Shown here piece by piece: positions 12,818 to 22,985 of a stretch of DNA of 64,000 nt. The DNA is from Ceratothoa steindachneri (taxonomy: Eukaryota > Arthropoda > Malacostraca > Isopoda > Cymothoidae), in NCBI GenBank assembly GCA_963969495.1, contig OZ018321.1:103946566-104010565 (forward strand), written 5' to 3'. Positions within the stretch are counted from its first letter, which is position 1. The number at the start of each line of letters is the position of its first letter. The position numbers and the translations under genes were made by a program. The notes under the pieces are model-generated. The model was not told the DNA's origin, did no database searches, and worked only from the letters and a program-made list of their open reading frames with translations.

Positions 12818-15797
12818 ATATGGAGCTCGGCCGTGAAGCCTGCATTTAATATTGAGGATAAATCCCAGAGCCACGAGAAACGGATGTAGCATCTTTTAAT
12901 TTTTCACTACGTTTCGAAAACTACAAGTTTTCATCTTCAGGCTAGAATAAGTTTACAAAGTTAATATGCATAAAGAAAACTTGAAAAGGCCAACAAGACA
13001 TTATTTTACAGGTGACCAATTACAGAATATCAGTAGAAAGTACTACAAGTTAAATTTAATATGACTTGGCAACAGTTAAATTTGCTTTAAGACTGACTCA
13101 AAAATTAGTTCATAAATTTAAAGATTATTGCAGAAATTAATTACAAACTAAGAGAAATTGACTTGGCATTATTTAAAGATAATAAATTTAAACTTTTTTT
13201 TTTTATTATTAAATTTTGTAAAGACTAACAGTTAAAAACATTTAATATAAAAACGGAAAATTTGGGTACTTACTAAAGCGGATCCATCCTAGAGAGTGAA
13301 TGGTAGGTTTAACAAAGGGGCTAGTATATATATAGGTTACATTGACGGTTGGTTTATTAAAAGGCAAACCAACTAACAAACTGTAGTTAAAATTAGTTAA
13401 TTAATAATGATATTGCACTTAAATCTTCATTGAGTGTAGGTTTGTAGTGTTTTATATATAGAGATTCGAGGGTTCTTAGGCAATGTTTGTTGTTGTTAAA
13501 GGCTAATACTTTAAAATTCTCAATAGAAATGTTAGTTTTACAGCTTATGGTGTGTTCCCTAATAGATGACTTTTCCTTTCTATTTATTATTTTGCTTGTA
13601 CGCCAACTAATCCCCATATGAGCAGAGAACCTAGCTCCAAGAGACCTAACAGTGCTACCAATGTAAGAGGCTCCAGTACAACTGGGACATTTAAATAAAT
13701 AGACATTATCACTGCGGAACTCCAAAGAGATAGGATCTTTACTGTTAAAGAAACTTCCTATCGATAGTTTGTTTATAAAAACTATTTTGGGGTTGATTTG
13801 GGGAAAATATCTTTTATAAATAAATAAGATTTTTCTTTTAAAAGTATCGTTCAAAAAACCCATCTCTGAAATTAGTAAATATATGGGCATTTTAGGAACT
13901 TTTATGCAGGGTTGAGGGGGGTCAAATAGCTTTTTTAAAACTCTATCATATAGGTCAGAAGGAAATAAATTATTTATAAAATACTTCCTAAGAAAAATAA
14001 ATTCATTATGGATTGATTGGTAAGTGGATGATAGCGAGAAACTTCTATGTATTAAAGTTTTTACTGTGGATATTTTATAACCGAAATCACAAAAACTAAA
14101 GTAGTTCAAACCTAGTCCTGTGAATGTTTTTTTTCTGTAAATGGTTGTTTGAATTTTTCGTTGGTCATTATCTCGGTTGATTAAAAGGTCAAGAAAGGGC
14201 ATCTTACCATTTGACTCGACTTCCATGGTGAATTTGATGTTAGGGTGTAAAGTGTTCAAAAAATTAAAGAAAAGTTGGCTATGTGCAGGATTATTAAAAA
14301 CTGCCAAGGAATCATCAACAAAACGGCGGTAGAAGGAGGGTTTGTAATCTAAATTAGTGGAAAACATTTGATCTTCGAGATGTGTCATAAAAAAGTCAGC
14401 TGCAAGTGGTCCCATTGGAGAACCCATTGCAACACCATCGATCTGGCAGTAAACTTTATTATTAAACGTGAACCAAGATTCAGAAAGACTTAATTCCAGC
14501 GCTTTTTTTAATTGGCTTCGTGAAAATCCATGAAAAGTATTTTGGGAATGGAATACCTTATTTAATATTAAACTGATTGTATAGTTTAGGGGAATGTTAG
14601 TAAATAAAGATTCAACATCATAACTCACAATATATCCATCGTTAACTTTGCTGAGTAATTCCTCTTTAAACTTATAGGAGTTTTGTATGGAGAACTGATT
14701 TTTAGATAAAGGTGAAAGTATTTTAACAAGATATTTGGCCAGTTTGTATGATGGTAAAGAATAAGAGGCAAGTATGGGTCTCAAAGGGACTCCTTCTTTG
14801 TGAATTTTAGGTAGAAAATACATGGATGCTAAATAACTGGAAGATACAAATAATTCATTATAAGTATCTTTAGGAATAATTGAAGCCTGTTTAAGTTGTG
14901 TTAAGAAACGATTAACTTTATCTTCGAATCGTAGAAGAATAGTTTTAGGTAAATCATTGATAGGTTCAAATTTTGTTCTGTCATTCAATATACTATGGGC
15001 TTTTTGTACATAGTCCTCCCTATCAAGGATCACTACACCCTTTCCCTTATCAGGTTTAGTAACTATTATATCCTTATTGCCCGCAAGTGTCCGTAATACC
15101 TTTCTATCTTTAGGTTTAATTATGAAATTCGAACTTCTAGATGAATGTATTTTAGAATAAAATTCGCTGGAGAGAGAAGATAACTCAGAACAAAAGTCAG
15201 TAAAGTTTCCTTTAAGAGGTAGATCCTTAACCTTGCGTGCCATATTTTCAAAATACAGCATGAATTTAGGTTTAGCTATTTTGTAAAAAGGGAGTTTAAA
15301 TTCAAGTCCCAAGCTAAGCAGAAATTTTTCCCGAAAGCTTAAAGCAGTACGTGACAAGTTGATAACTATTTTTTCCGGATCCATAAAGGTTGGAAAGGAC
15401 AATCCCAAATTCGACAACTTCCTAGTGTGTCTTTGTATACATACATTTTGGTGAAATATTTTGGTTTTATGCAAAAAATACCTTATGAGGAGAATGTCTA
15501 AAAGAGACAAATGCGTCTTCAAATTGGCAAATCCTTCAGTTATATTATGTTGATGAAGAGTAAACTTTTTTGATTTAGAAGTTATTTCTAGGTTGATAAG
15601 TTGATCCAAGGAATCCTTATAGAAATACGAGTTATACAGAGATTTGCGATGTAGCTTAAAATAAAGAAATTTAGGATAAGTTTTTGAATTAATACAAACT
15701 TCAAGGAAGACGATGTCCTGTCTGGCCTTAATCATCTTCATAGTTTCCTTCTCAAGATGGCGAATAACTGTGATAACTTGCTGCCCATACTTGGTAT
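12817..15797 (-). mobile_element. Penelope-like element PLE-A, copy 1 (full length within a tandem pair)
   Basis: This unit runs on the minus strand. Its 3' terminus lies against a (TA)n tract at 12816 and its 5' end fuses directly to the 3' terminus of copy 2 near 15797. The 3' non-coding part (about 12817-13390) is repeated at 15800-16380 (minus) and 20921-21466 (plus) with very few differences. The tandem head-to-tail layout, with shared terminal sequence on both sides of the ORF, is the arrangement known for Penelope elements, where the flanking copies are called pseudo-LTRs. The element holds one long ORF (separate entry) and a hammerhead-like motif near its 3' end. Confidence 0.88.
12883..12944 (-). 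ncRNA. Hammerhead-ribozyme-like motif in PLE-A copy 1
   Basis: On the minus strand the sequence reads CTGAAGA, one U, a 6-bp hairpin GAAAAC/GTTTTC with loop TTGTA, then GAAAC and a GTAG/CTAC stem ending in ATC. CTGAAGA fits the hammerhead core CUGANGA, and GAAA fits the second core strand. PLEs of many animals are known to carry hammerheads in their terminal repeats. Deviations: an extra U between core and stem II, a C-A mismatch next to the putative cleavage site, and no clear stem I. The same motif occurs at 15874-15934 (-) and 21371-21432 (+). Confidence 0.4.
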
Positions 15798-15882
15798 AGA
15801 TATATCCATATGGAGCTCGGCCGTGAAGCCTGCATTTAATATTGAGGATAAATCCCAGAGCCACGAGAAACGGATGTAGCAT
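13393..15882 (-). CDS. PLE-A reverse transcriptase with GIY-YIG endonuclease, intact
   Basis: An uninterrupted 829-codon frame. A KPDKGKGVV block near residue 277 is typical of PLE RTs. SYDVESLF (~420-427) is RT motif A with Asp422, AMGSPMGP (~485-492) is motif B, FVDD (521-524) holds the catalytic Asp pair, and a PFLDLLI block follows. The C-terminal part has CPSC (Cys732, Cys735), then YIG at about 740-742, an Arg and a His shortly after, and a late LESLYIKHYKPTLNED segment supplying Glu and Asn. That is the order expected of a GIY-YIG nuclease. The first ~28 codons lie in the terminal repeat of the upstream copy, so the native start may be Met48 or Met50. No stop or frameshift is visible, so it could be functional. 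PLEs use the nuclease to nick target DNA and prime cDNA synthesis. Confidence 0.92.
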   Translation of the reverse strand: MLHPFLVALGFILNIKCRLHGRAPYGYIYTKYGQQVITVIRHLEKETMKMIKARQDIVFLEVCINSKTYPKFLYFKLHRKSLYNSYFYKDSLDQLINLEITSKSKKFTLHQHNITEGFANLKTHLSLLDILLIRYFLHKTKIFHQNVCIQRHTRKLSNLGLSFPTFMDPEKIVINLSRTALSFREKFLLSLGLEFKLPFYKIAKPKFMLYFENMARKVKDLPLKGNFTDFCSELSSLSSEFYSKIHSSRSSNFIIKPKDRKVLRTLAGNKDIIVTKPDKGKGVVILDREDYVQKAHSILNDRTKFEPINDLPKTILLRFEDKVNRFLTQLKQASIIPKDTYNELFVSSSYLASMYFLPKIHKEGVPLRPILASYSLPSYKLAKYLVKILSPLSKNQFSIQNSYKFKEELLSKVNDGYIVSYDVESLFTNIPLNYTISLILNKVFHSQNTFHGFSRSQLKKALELSLSESWFTFNNKVYCQIDGVAMGSPMGPLAADFFMTHLEDQMFSTNLDYKPSFYRRFVDDSLAVFNNPAHSQLFFNFLNTLHPNIKFTMEVESNGKMPFLDLLINRDNDQRKIQTTIYRKKTFTGLGLNYFSFCDFGYKISTVKTLIHRSFSLSSTYQSIHNEFIFLRKYFINNLFPSDLYDRVLKKLFDPPQPCIKVPKMPIYLLISEMGFLNDTFKRKILFIYKRYFPQINPKIVFINKLSIGSFFNSKDPISLEFRSDNVYLFKCPSCTGASYIGSTVRSLGARFSAHMGISWRTSKIINRKEKSSIREHTISCKTNISIENFKVLAFNNNKHCLRTLESLYIKHYKPTLNEDLSAISLLIN

Positions 15883-15934
15883 CTTTTAATTTTTCACTAC
15901 GTTTCGAAAACTACAAGTTTTCATCTTCAGGCTA
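15874..15934 (-). ncRNA. Hammerhead-ribozyme-like motif in PLE-A copy 2
   Basis: It has the same CTGAAGA, hairpin and GAAAC layout as in copy 1. It sits between the copy 2 ORF and the copy 2/copy 1 junction. In a tandem transcript it would lie just upstream of the copy 1 ORF, the position where a self-cleaving ribozyme would release unit-length RNA. Reservations are as given for the copy 1 motif. Confidence 0.4.
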
Positions 15935-16382
15935 GAATAAGTTTACAAAGTTAATATGCATAAAGAAAACTTGAAAAGGCCAACAAGACATTATTTTACA
16001 GGTGACCAATTACAGAATATCAGTAGAAAGTACTACAAGTTAAATTTAATATGACTTGGCAACAGTTAAATTTGCTTTAAGACTGACTCAAAAATTAGTT
16101 CATAAATTTAAAGATTATTGCAGAAATTAATTACAAACTAAGAGAAATTGACTTAGCATTATTTAAAGATAATAAATTTAAACTTTTTTTTTTTATTATT
16201 AAATTTTGTAAAGACTAACAGTTAAAAACATTTAATATAAAAACGGAAAATTTGGGTACTTACTAAAGCGGATCCATCCTAGAGAGTGAATGGTAGGTTT
16301 AACAAAGGGGCTAGTATATATATAGGTTACATTGACGGTTGGTTTATTAAAAGGCAAACCAACTAACAAACTGTAGTTAAAA

Positions 16383-18058
16383 TTAGTTAATTAATAATGA
16401 TATTGCACTTAAATCTTCATTGAGTGTAGGTTTGTAGTGTTTTATATATAGAGATTCGAGGGTTCTTAGGCAATGTTTGTTGTTGTTAAAGGCTAATACT
16501 TTAAAATTCTCAATAGAAATGTTAGTTTTACAGCTTATGGTGTGTTCCCTAATAGATGACTTTTCCTTTCTATTTAATATTTTGCTTGTACGCCAACTAA
16601 TCCCCATATGAGCAGAGAACCTAGCTCCAAGAGACCTAACAGTGCTACCAATGTAAGAGGCTCCAGTACAACTGGGACATTTAAATAAATAGACATTATC
16701 ACTGCGGAACTCCAAAGAGATAGGATCTTTACTGTTAAAGAAACTTCCTATCGATAGTTTGTTTATAAAAACTATTTTGGGGTTGATTTGGGGAAAATAT
16801 CTTTTATAAATAAATAAGATTTTTCTTTTAAAAGTATCGTTCAAAAAACCCATCTCTGAAATTAGTAAATATATGGGCATTTTAGGAACTTTTATGCAGG
16901 GTTGAGGGGGGTCAAATAGCTTTTTTAAAACTCTATCATATAGGTCAGAAGGAAATAAATTATTTATAAAATACTTCCTAAGAAAAATAAATTCATTATG
17001 GATTGATTGGTAAGTGGATGATAGCGAGAAACTTCTATGTATTAAAGTTTTTACTGTGGATATTTTATAACCGAAATCACAAAAACTAAAGTAGTTCAAA
17101 CCTAGTCCTGTGAATGTTTTTTTTCTGTAAATGGTTGTTTGAATTTTTCGTTGGTCATTATCTCGGTTGATTAAAAGGTCAAGAAAGGGCATCTTACCAT
17201 TTGACTCGACTTCCATGGTGAATTTGATGTTAGGGTGTAAAGTGTTCAAAAAATTAAAGAAAAGTTGGCTATGTGCAGGATTATTAAAAACTGCCAAGGA
17301 ATCATCAACAAAACGGCGGTAGAAGGAGGGTTTGTAATCTAAATTAGTGGAAAACATTTGATCTTCGAGATGTGTCATAAAAAAGTCAGCTGCAAGTGGT
17401 CCCATTGGAGAACCCATTGCAACACCATCGATCTGGCAGTAAACTTTATTATTAAACGTGAACCAAGATTCAGAAAGACTTAATTCCAGCGCTTTTTTAA
17501 TTGGCTTCGTGAAAATCCATGAAAAGTATTTTGGGAATGGAATACCTTATTTAATATTAAACTGATTGTATAGTTTAGGGGAATGTTAGTAAATAAAGAT
17601 TCAACATCATAACTCACAATATATCCATCGTTAACTTTGCTGAGTAATTCCTCTTTAAACTTATAGGAGTTTTGTATGGAGAACTGATTTTTAGATAAAG
17701 GTGAAAGTATTTTAACAAGATATTTGGCCAGTTTGTATGATGGTAAAGAATAAGAGGCAAGTATGGGTCTCAAAGGGACTCCTTCTTTGTGAATTTTAGG
17801 TAGAAAATACATGGATGCTAAATAACTGGAAGATACAAATAATTCATTATAAGTATCTTTAGGAATAATTGAAGCCTGTTTAAGTTGTGTTAAGAAACGA
17901 TTAACTTTATCTTCGAATCGTAAAAGAATAGTTTTAGGTAAATCATTGATAGGTTCAAATTTTGTTCTGTCATTCAATATACTATGGGCTTTTTGTACAT
18001 AGTCCTCCCTATCAAGGATCACTACACCCTTTCCCTTATCAGGTTTAGTAACTATTAT
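16383..18058 (-). pseudogene. PLE-A copy 2 RT/GIY-YIG, frameshifted and 5'-truncated
   Basis: It is the same protein as copy 1, from the TKPDKGKGVV block to the end. A run of seven T in copy 1 (about 14503-14509) is six T here (about 17493-17498). This shifts the frame between the RT motif A part (17480-18058) and the part carrying AMGSPMGP, FVDD and the GIY-YIG domain (16383-17490). Apart from that one-base change both halves are open. A few codons at the 5' side of the open frame come from the adjoining antisense mariner sequence, not from the PLE. The N-terminal ~270 codons are absent, so this copy is dead but very young. Confidence 0.92.
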
Positions 18059-18415
18059 TGTCGTGGAGGAGCAGGACACCGCGTGTCAACTTGCCGGGCC
18101 GCTTCTACCGGATGCACTTCTTCAACCCAGCCAGTTCCTCGGTGTAATATTGGCCTGTTATGGTCTTTCCACGAGGCACATAGTCCACCATCAACACTCC
18201 CTCAGAATCCCAGAGGATGGTGGCCATGATCTTCCCGGCTGAGGGTTGGTTGCGGAACTTGATGGCGGTGGAAGAGCCCCTGTGCTATTAGGCCATACTT
18301 TCGAGCTTGGTCTCGGGATTCCAGTGATGGACCCACGTTTCATCACCTGTCCTTATGCGTGACTCGAATCCCGCCGGATCTTGGTTGGATAGGAGCAGCA
18401 GCTCCTTGAAGCAAA
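18058..18415 (-). pseudogene. Mariner transposase fragment inside S'
   Basis: On the minus strand this carries part of a mariner transposase: the TGDETWVHHW block with the first catalytic Asp and the MVDYVPRGKTITGQYY block. It is cut at the junction with PLE-A just before the LLHDNAPVH block. In-frame stops are present. It is a partial copy of the fragment at 24098-24815. Confidence 0.88.
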
Positions 18416-19222
18416 GGATGGATTAAAAGGAAGTACAAGATTATTTTTGTTGTTGAAAGGCGCGCGAGGTTCAAAACGACAAAAAGATTTTTTAGCTAAC
18501 TGAGGAATTTATCAAGGAAAGGAAAAGGATAGCAAAGTTTTTCGCCGATGTCAAAATTTTGGAAACTTCAGAGTCAAAGAATTCAAGACTAACCACAAGA
18601 AGCCCACGGAGAAACATTGAAATAAAAATAGATCTTTTGATTTTAATATGGTGAGAAGAGTAAAGGTGAATATAAGAAGAAAAATACTTTGTTCCCGATA
18701 GACAGAGAATTTGAAACCAGAAGGCGTGCGGTGTATTAATAAATCAAGGAAAGGAATACTTCCATTCTGTTCTATTTCAAGGGTAAATTTGATGGAAGGT
18801 ACAAGTGAATTAAGTTTGTTCAAAAAAATAAAAATATTTTCAGAATTGGGCCACAAGCAAACGATATCATCAATATAGAGAAACCAGATTATAGGAAAAT
18901 CAACAATAGAGGGGAAGAAAACGTTTCCAAAAATTCCATATGTAAGTTAGATAAAACAAGGAATAAACAATTCCCCATAGCTAAACCAAATTTTTGGCGA
19001 AAGAATTTACCATTAGAATTAAATGCACAGTCTTTCGTACAGAGGGAGAGAAGTTTTAAAAATAAATTAGGGGTATAGGTAATTCAACGTTACACAATTT
19101 ATATTTAAGAAACTGAAATGAATCATGAACCGAAACTTTAGTGAAAAGGGAGCAAACGTCAAAGCTAACAAGGGTGAAGTCTGAAAGGTAAGGGATGGTA
19201 TTAAGTTTTTCTATTAGGTAGG
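18416..19222 (-). pseudogene. PLE-B reverse transcriptase fragment inside S'
   Basis: Minus-strand PLE-B sequence with the stretch KFTLEIEQNGSIPFLDLL, equivalent to the block after RT motif C in PLE-A, and an upstream YIDD box. A one-base deletion in an A-run near 18685 shifts the frame after the SVYREQ segment compared with the copy at 23653-24018. It is too broken to encode a working protein. Confidence 0.85.
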
Positions 19223-20920
19223 ACACTTGCGGGCAATAAGGATATAATAGTTACTAAACCTGATAAGGGAAAGGGTGTAGTGATCCTTGATAGGGAGGAC
19301 TATGTACAAAAAGCCCATAGTATATTGAATGACAGAACAAAATTTGAACCTATCAATGATTTACCTAAAACTATTCTTCTACGATTCGAAGATAAAGTTA
19401 ATCGTTTCTTAACACAACTTAAACAGGCTTCAATTATTCCTAAAGATACTTATAATGAATTATTTGTATCTTCCAGTTATTTAGCATCCATGTATTTTCT
19501 ACCTAAAATTCACAAAGAAGGAGTCCCTTTGAGACCCATACTTGCCTCTTATTCTTTACCATCATACAAACTGGCCAAATATCTTGTTAAAATACTTTCA
19601 CCTTTATCTAAAAATCAGTTCTCCATACAAAACTCCTATAAGTTTAAAGAGGAATTACTCAGCAAAGTTAACGATGGATATATTGTGAGTTATGATGTTG
19701 AATCTTTATTTACTAACATTCCCCTAAACTATACAATCAGTTTAATATTAAATAAGGTATTCCATTCCCAAAATACTTTTCATGGATTTTCACGAAGCCA
19801 ATTAAAAAAAGCGCTGGAATTAAGTCTTTCTGAATCTTGGTTCACGTTTAATAATAAAGTTTACTGCCAGATCGATGGTGTTGCAATGGGTTCTCCAATG
19901 GGACCACTTGCAGCTGACTTTTTTATGACACATCTCGAAGATCAAATGTTTTCCACTAATTTAGATTACAAACCCTCCTTCTACCGCCGTTTTGTTGATG
20001 ATTCCTTGGCAGTTTTTAATAATCCTGCACATAGCCAACTTTTCTTTAATTTTTTGAACACTTTACACCCTAACATCAAATTCACCATGGAAGTCGAGTC
20101 AAATGGTAAGATGCCCTTTCTTGACCTTTTAATCAACCGAGATAATGACCAACGAAAAATTCAAACAACCATTTACAGAAAAAAAACATTCACAGGACTA
20201 GGTTTGAACTACTTTAGTTTTTGTGATTTCGGTTATAAAATATCCACAGTAAAAACTTTAATACATAGAAGTTTCTCGCTATCATCCACTTACCAATCAA
20301 TCCATAATGAATTTATTTTTCTTAGGAAGTATTTTATAAATAATTTATTTCCTTCTGACCTATATGATAGAGTTTTAAAAAAGCTATTTGACCCCCCTCA
20401 ACCCTGCATAAAAGTTCCTAAAATGCCCATATATTTACTAATTTCAGAGATGGGTTTTTTGAACGATACTTTTAAAAGAAAAATCTTATTTATTTATAAA
20501 AGATATTTTCCCCAAATCAACCCCAAAATAGTTTTTATAAACAAACTATCGATAGGAAGTTTCTTTAACAGTAAAGATCCTATCTCTTTGGAGTTCCGCA
20601 GTGATAATGTCTATTTATTTAAATGTCCCAGTTGTACTGGAGCCTCTTACATTGGTAGCACTGTTAGGTCTCTTGGAGCTAGGTTCTCTGCTCATATGGG
20701 GATTAGTTGGCGTACAAGCAAAATATTATATAGAAAGGAAAAGTCATCTATTAGGGAACACACCATAAGCTGTAAAACTAACATTTCTATTGAGAATTTT
20801 AAAGTATTAGCCTTTAACAACAACAAACATTGCCTAAGAACCCTCGAATCTCTATATATAAAACACTACAAACCTACACTCAATGAAGATTTAAGTGCAA
20901 TATCATTATTAATTAACTAA
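19222..20920 (+). pseudogene. PLE-A copy 3 RT/GIY-YIG, open but lacking the N-terminal third
   Basis: The frame is open from the truncation point to the stop at 20920. A GTG at 19280 could give 546 residues, but there is no native start. All RT motifs (SYDVESLF, AMGSPMGP, FVDD at about 19990-20001) and the C-terminal CPSC...YIG nuclease are intact. Near 20725 the residue pair differs from the other copies (ILYRKEK here, IINRKEK in copy 1, ILNRKEK in copy 2). Only the N-terminal region is lost. Confidence 0.9.
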
Positions 20921-21370
20921 TTTTAACTACAGTTTGTTAGTTGGTTTGCCTTTTAATAAACCAACCGTCAATGTAACCTATATATATACTAGCCCCTTTG
21001 TTAAACCTACCATTCACTCTCTAGGATGGATCCGCTTTAGTAAGTACCCAAATTTTCCGTTTTTATATTAAATGTTTTTAACTGTTAGTCTTTACAAAAT
21101 TTAATAATAAAAAAAAAAAAGTTTAAATTTATTATCTTTAAATAATGCCAAGTCAATTTCTCTTAGTTTGTAATTAATTTCTGCAATAATCTTTAAATTT
21201 ATGAACTAATTTTTGAGTCAGTCTTAAAGCAAATTTAACTGTTGCCAAGTCATATTAAATTAAACTTGTAGTACTTTCTACTGATATTCTGTAATTGGTC
21301 ACCTGTAAAATAATGTCTTGTTGGCCTTTTCAAGTTTTCTTTATGCATATTAACTTTGTAAACTTATTCT

Positions 21371-21432
21371 AGCCTGAAGATGAAAACTTGTAGTTTTCGA
21401 AACGTAGTGAAAAATTAAAAGATGCTACATCC
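21371..21432 (+). ncRNA. Hammerhead-ribozyme-like motif in PLE-A copy 3
   Basis: CTGAAGA is at 21374-21380, the stem II arms at 21382-21387 and 21393-21398, GAAA at 21399-21402, and the GTAG/CTAC stem at 21404-21407 and 21425-21428, followed by ATC. The layout and the reservations match copy 1. Confidence 0.4.
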
Positions 21433-21460
21433 GTTTCTCGTGGCTCTGGGATTTATCCTC

Positions 21461-21465
<5 letters not shown>

Positions 21466-21517
<52 letters not shown>
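21466..21517. repeat. (TA)n array between PLE-A copy 3 and the next PLE terminus
   Basis: A pure TA tract. PLE-A copy 3 ends on its left side and a minus-strand PLE-like terminus begins on its right side. Confidence 0.93.
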
Positions 21518-21520
<3 letters not shown>

Positions 21521-21640
21521 GAAATATCACGAAATTTAGCGCGTGATAACTATAAATATGAATATGTACCACGGAAGGAAACTGAATAAAAGACGGATTG
21601 GATTTAGTACTTTCGTCTATTCGACATTTTCAAACACACA
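21518..21640 (-). repeat. PLE 3'-terminus-like module
   Basis: On the minus strand: a hairpin (GTC, GAATA, GAC) directly followed by GAAAG, then a spacer, then a terminal GCGCTAAATTTCGTGAT segment touching the (TA)n. The layout resembles the termini at 21927-22050 and 29505-29630. No PLE ORF is attached, so this would be an orphan end. Confidence 0.5.
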
Positions 21641-21855
21641 ATGGTAAGAAAAAATAAGACACACAGTATTTATACTAAGCACGTTTTCCTGGGATGAAGT
21701 CAACATTTTAATGCTATCAAATAAGTCGGATTTTAAAAAAAGTGATAAATTAGATCCAGTGAAAACAGCCCTGCGCTAATGTTGAGATTACTCTCCTTTG
21801 TGTGGGAGTTGTACTAACTCCAATCCGTCTTTTATTCAGTTTCCTTCCGTGGTAC

Positions 21856-21856
<1 letters not shown>
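21565..21856. repeat. 38-bp inverted repeat pair
   Basis: 21565-21602 and 21819-21856 are exact reverse complements (left arm starts TGTACCACGGAAGG), separated by about 216 bp. The left arm lies inside the PLE-like terminus. The right arm would then be an inverted piece of a second terminus, ending close to the next (TA)n array. Confidence 0.85.

Positions 21857-21859
<3 letters not shown>

Positions 21860-21926
<67 letters not shown>
21860..21926. repeat. (TA)n array
   Basis: About 65 bp of TA. A PLE-like 3' terminus on the minus strand begins immediately to the right. A further shorter TA array lies at about 22067-22101. Confidence 0.93.
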
Positions 21927-21929
<3 letters not shown>

Positions 21930-22050
21930 AAAACTCATAAAGTATCGCGCGAGTAAGTAATAAATGCAACAGAGCCCACAGGGAAAATTAATACGAGGAT
22001 TCCAAGTACTTTCGAACTTTATTTTGAGTTCTTTATCAAAGAATAACAAA
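21927..22050 (-). repeat. PLE 3'-terminus-like module, probably of PLE-B
   Basis: Minus strand: AGAACT, a short loop and AGTTC immediately followed by GAAAG and a TACTTGG segment, then a terminal CGCGCGATACTTTATGAG stretch against (TA)n. It lies downstream, in PLE sense, of the PLE-B fragment at 22480-22985, so it may be that element's 3' end. The end resembles the one at 29505-29540. Confidence 0.5.
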
Positions 22051-22064
22051 AGTATTGAAAATTG

Positions 22065-22104
<40 letters not shown>

Positions 22105-22479
22105 ATGATACAGAGGAGATGGGAACGCCCACAAAAAGCAAAACAAACAATAAACAAAATGAATTAATATGAAATGGAAACCTTAGGAGGAGCGAAGATA
22201 AATACAAACTAAGATCATTAAATCAAGTAAATTAAAAAAACTAAAGGTTGACAAGAGGATTAAAATACCGCCTAAGCAATTATGGAGGGAGAAAACTGAG
22301 CCAGAGATTAACTTTAGAGGTCAGAATTGAAATAAGTACAAATGTTTTAAAGATTTGACTCAAACGAAAGTAAATACACAGACATAAACATAAGGCTACA
22401 TAGACGCACACACAAACAAAAATTAAATAGTTTATTAAGATTAATATGAATATTTATTCTCAAATTAAAAGTTTCGACA

Positions 22480-22985
22480 GTGCATTGTGAATATAATTTT
22501 TAAAATAACCATCGAGTTTATTAAAGGATAGCAAAGTTTATGGCCGATGTCAAAAATTTTGGAAACTTCAGCGTCAAAAAATTCAGAATTAACCACGCGA
22601 AATGCCCAGAGAAACACTGAAATATAAATTGATCATTTGATTTTAATATGGTGAGAGGAGTAAAAGTGAATATAAGAAGAAGAAATAGTTGGTTTCCAAT
22701 AGACAGAGAATTTAAAACCAGAAGCCGTGCGGTGTATTAATAAATCAGGGAAAGGAATGCTTCCATTCTGTTCTATTTCAAGGGTAAATTTGATGGAAGG
22801 TACAAGTGAATTAAGTTTGCTCAAAAAAAGAAAAATATTTTCAGAATTGGGCCACAAGCAAAAGATATCATAAATATAGCGAAACCAGATTATAGGAAAA
22901 TCTACAATAGAGGGGAGGAAAACGTTTCCAAAAATTCCATATATAGGTTAGATAAAACGGGGAATAAAAATTACCCATAGCGAAT
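22480..22985 (-). pseudogene. PLE-B RT fragment, left arm of a head-to-head pair
   Basis: Minus strand. Sequence begins abruptly at the AMGN position (RT motif B) near 22985 and continues through a degraded YIDD region and the KFTLEIEQNGSIPF block. It is about 90% similar to the plus-strand PLE-B at 23520-24000 by eye. An AFCA-type disruption, stops and a C-rich change (FPDLL for FLDLL) mark decay. The junction at 22985/22986 joins it head to head with the next fragment. Confidence 0.85.

Larger units (their letters stand above)
15798..18058 (-). mobile_element. PLE-A copy 2, 5'-truncated, tandem with copy 1
   Basis: Minus strand. The 3' terminus (15800-16380) joins the 5' end of copy 1. Sequence identity with copy 1 appears well above 98% over the compared stretches; visible differences include TTATTAT/TTAATAT near 16575 and GGC/AGC near 16154. 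The homology stops abruptly at about 18058, within the codons for the IIVTKPDKGKG block, where a mariner fragment begins. The first ~270 codons are therefore missing. Confidence 0.9.
18058..19222 (-). repeat. Inverted duplicate (S') of the PLE-B/mariner chimera at 23287-24454
   Basis: This 1.17-kb block is the near-exact reverse complement of 23287-24454. It contains mariner transposase coding sequence (18058 to ~18415) fused to PLE-B RT sequence (~18416-19222), with the same fusion point as the other copy. Visible differences are a one-base shorter A-run near 18685 and a TATT/TTCT change near 18283. Both ends abut PLE-A: copy 2 at 18058 and copy 3 at about 19222, each with a few bases of shared sequence at the junction. 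Confidence 0.93.
19222..21466 (+). mobile_element. PLE-A copy 3, 5'-truncated, inverted relative to copies 1 and 2
   Basis: Plus strand. Homology to PLE-A begins at about 19222 (RTLAGNKD codons) and runs through the ORF, the 3' non-coding part and the hammerhead-like motif to 21466, where a (TA)n array starts. The truncation point is only about 18 bp from that of copy 2, so copies 2 and 3 form a head-to-head inverted repeat of about 2.2 kb per arm around the 1.17-kb S' insert. Confidence 0.92.
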
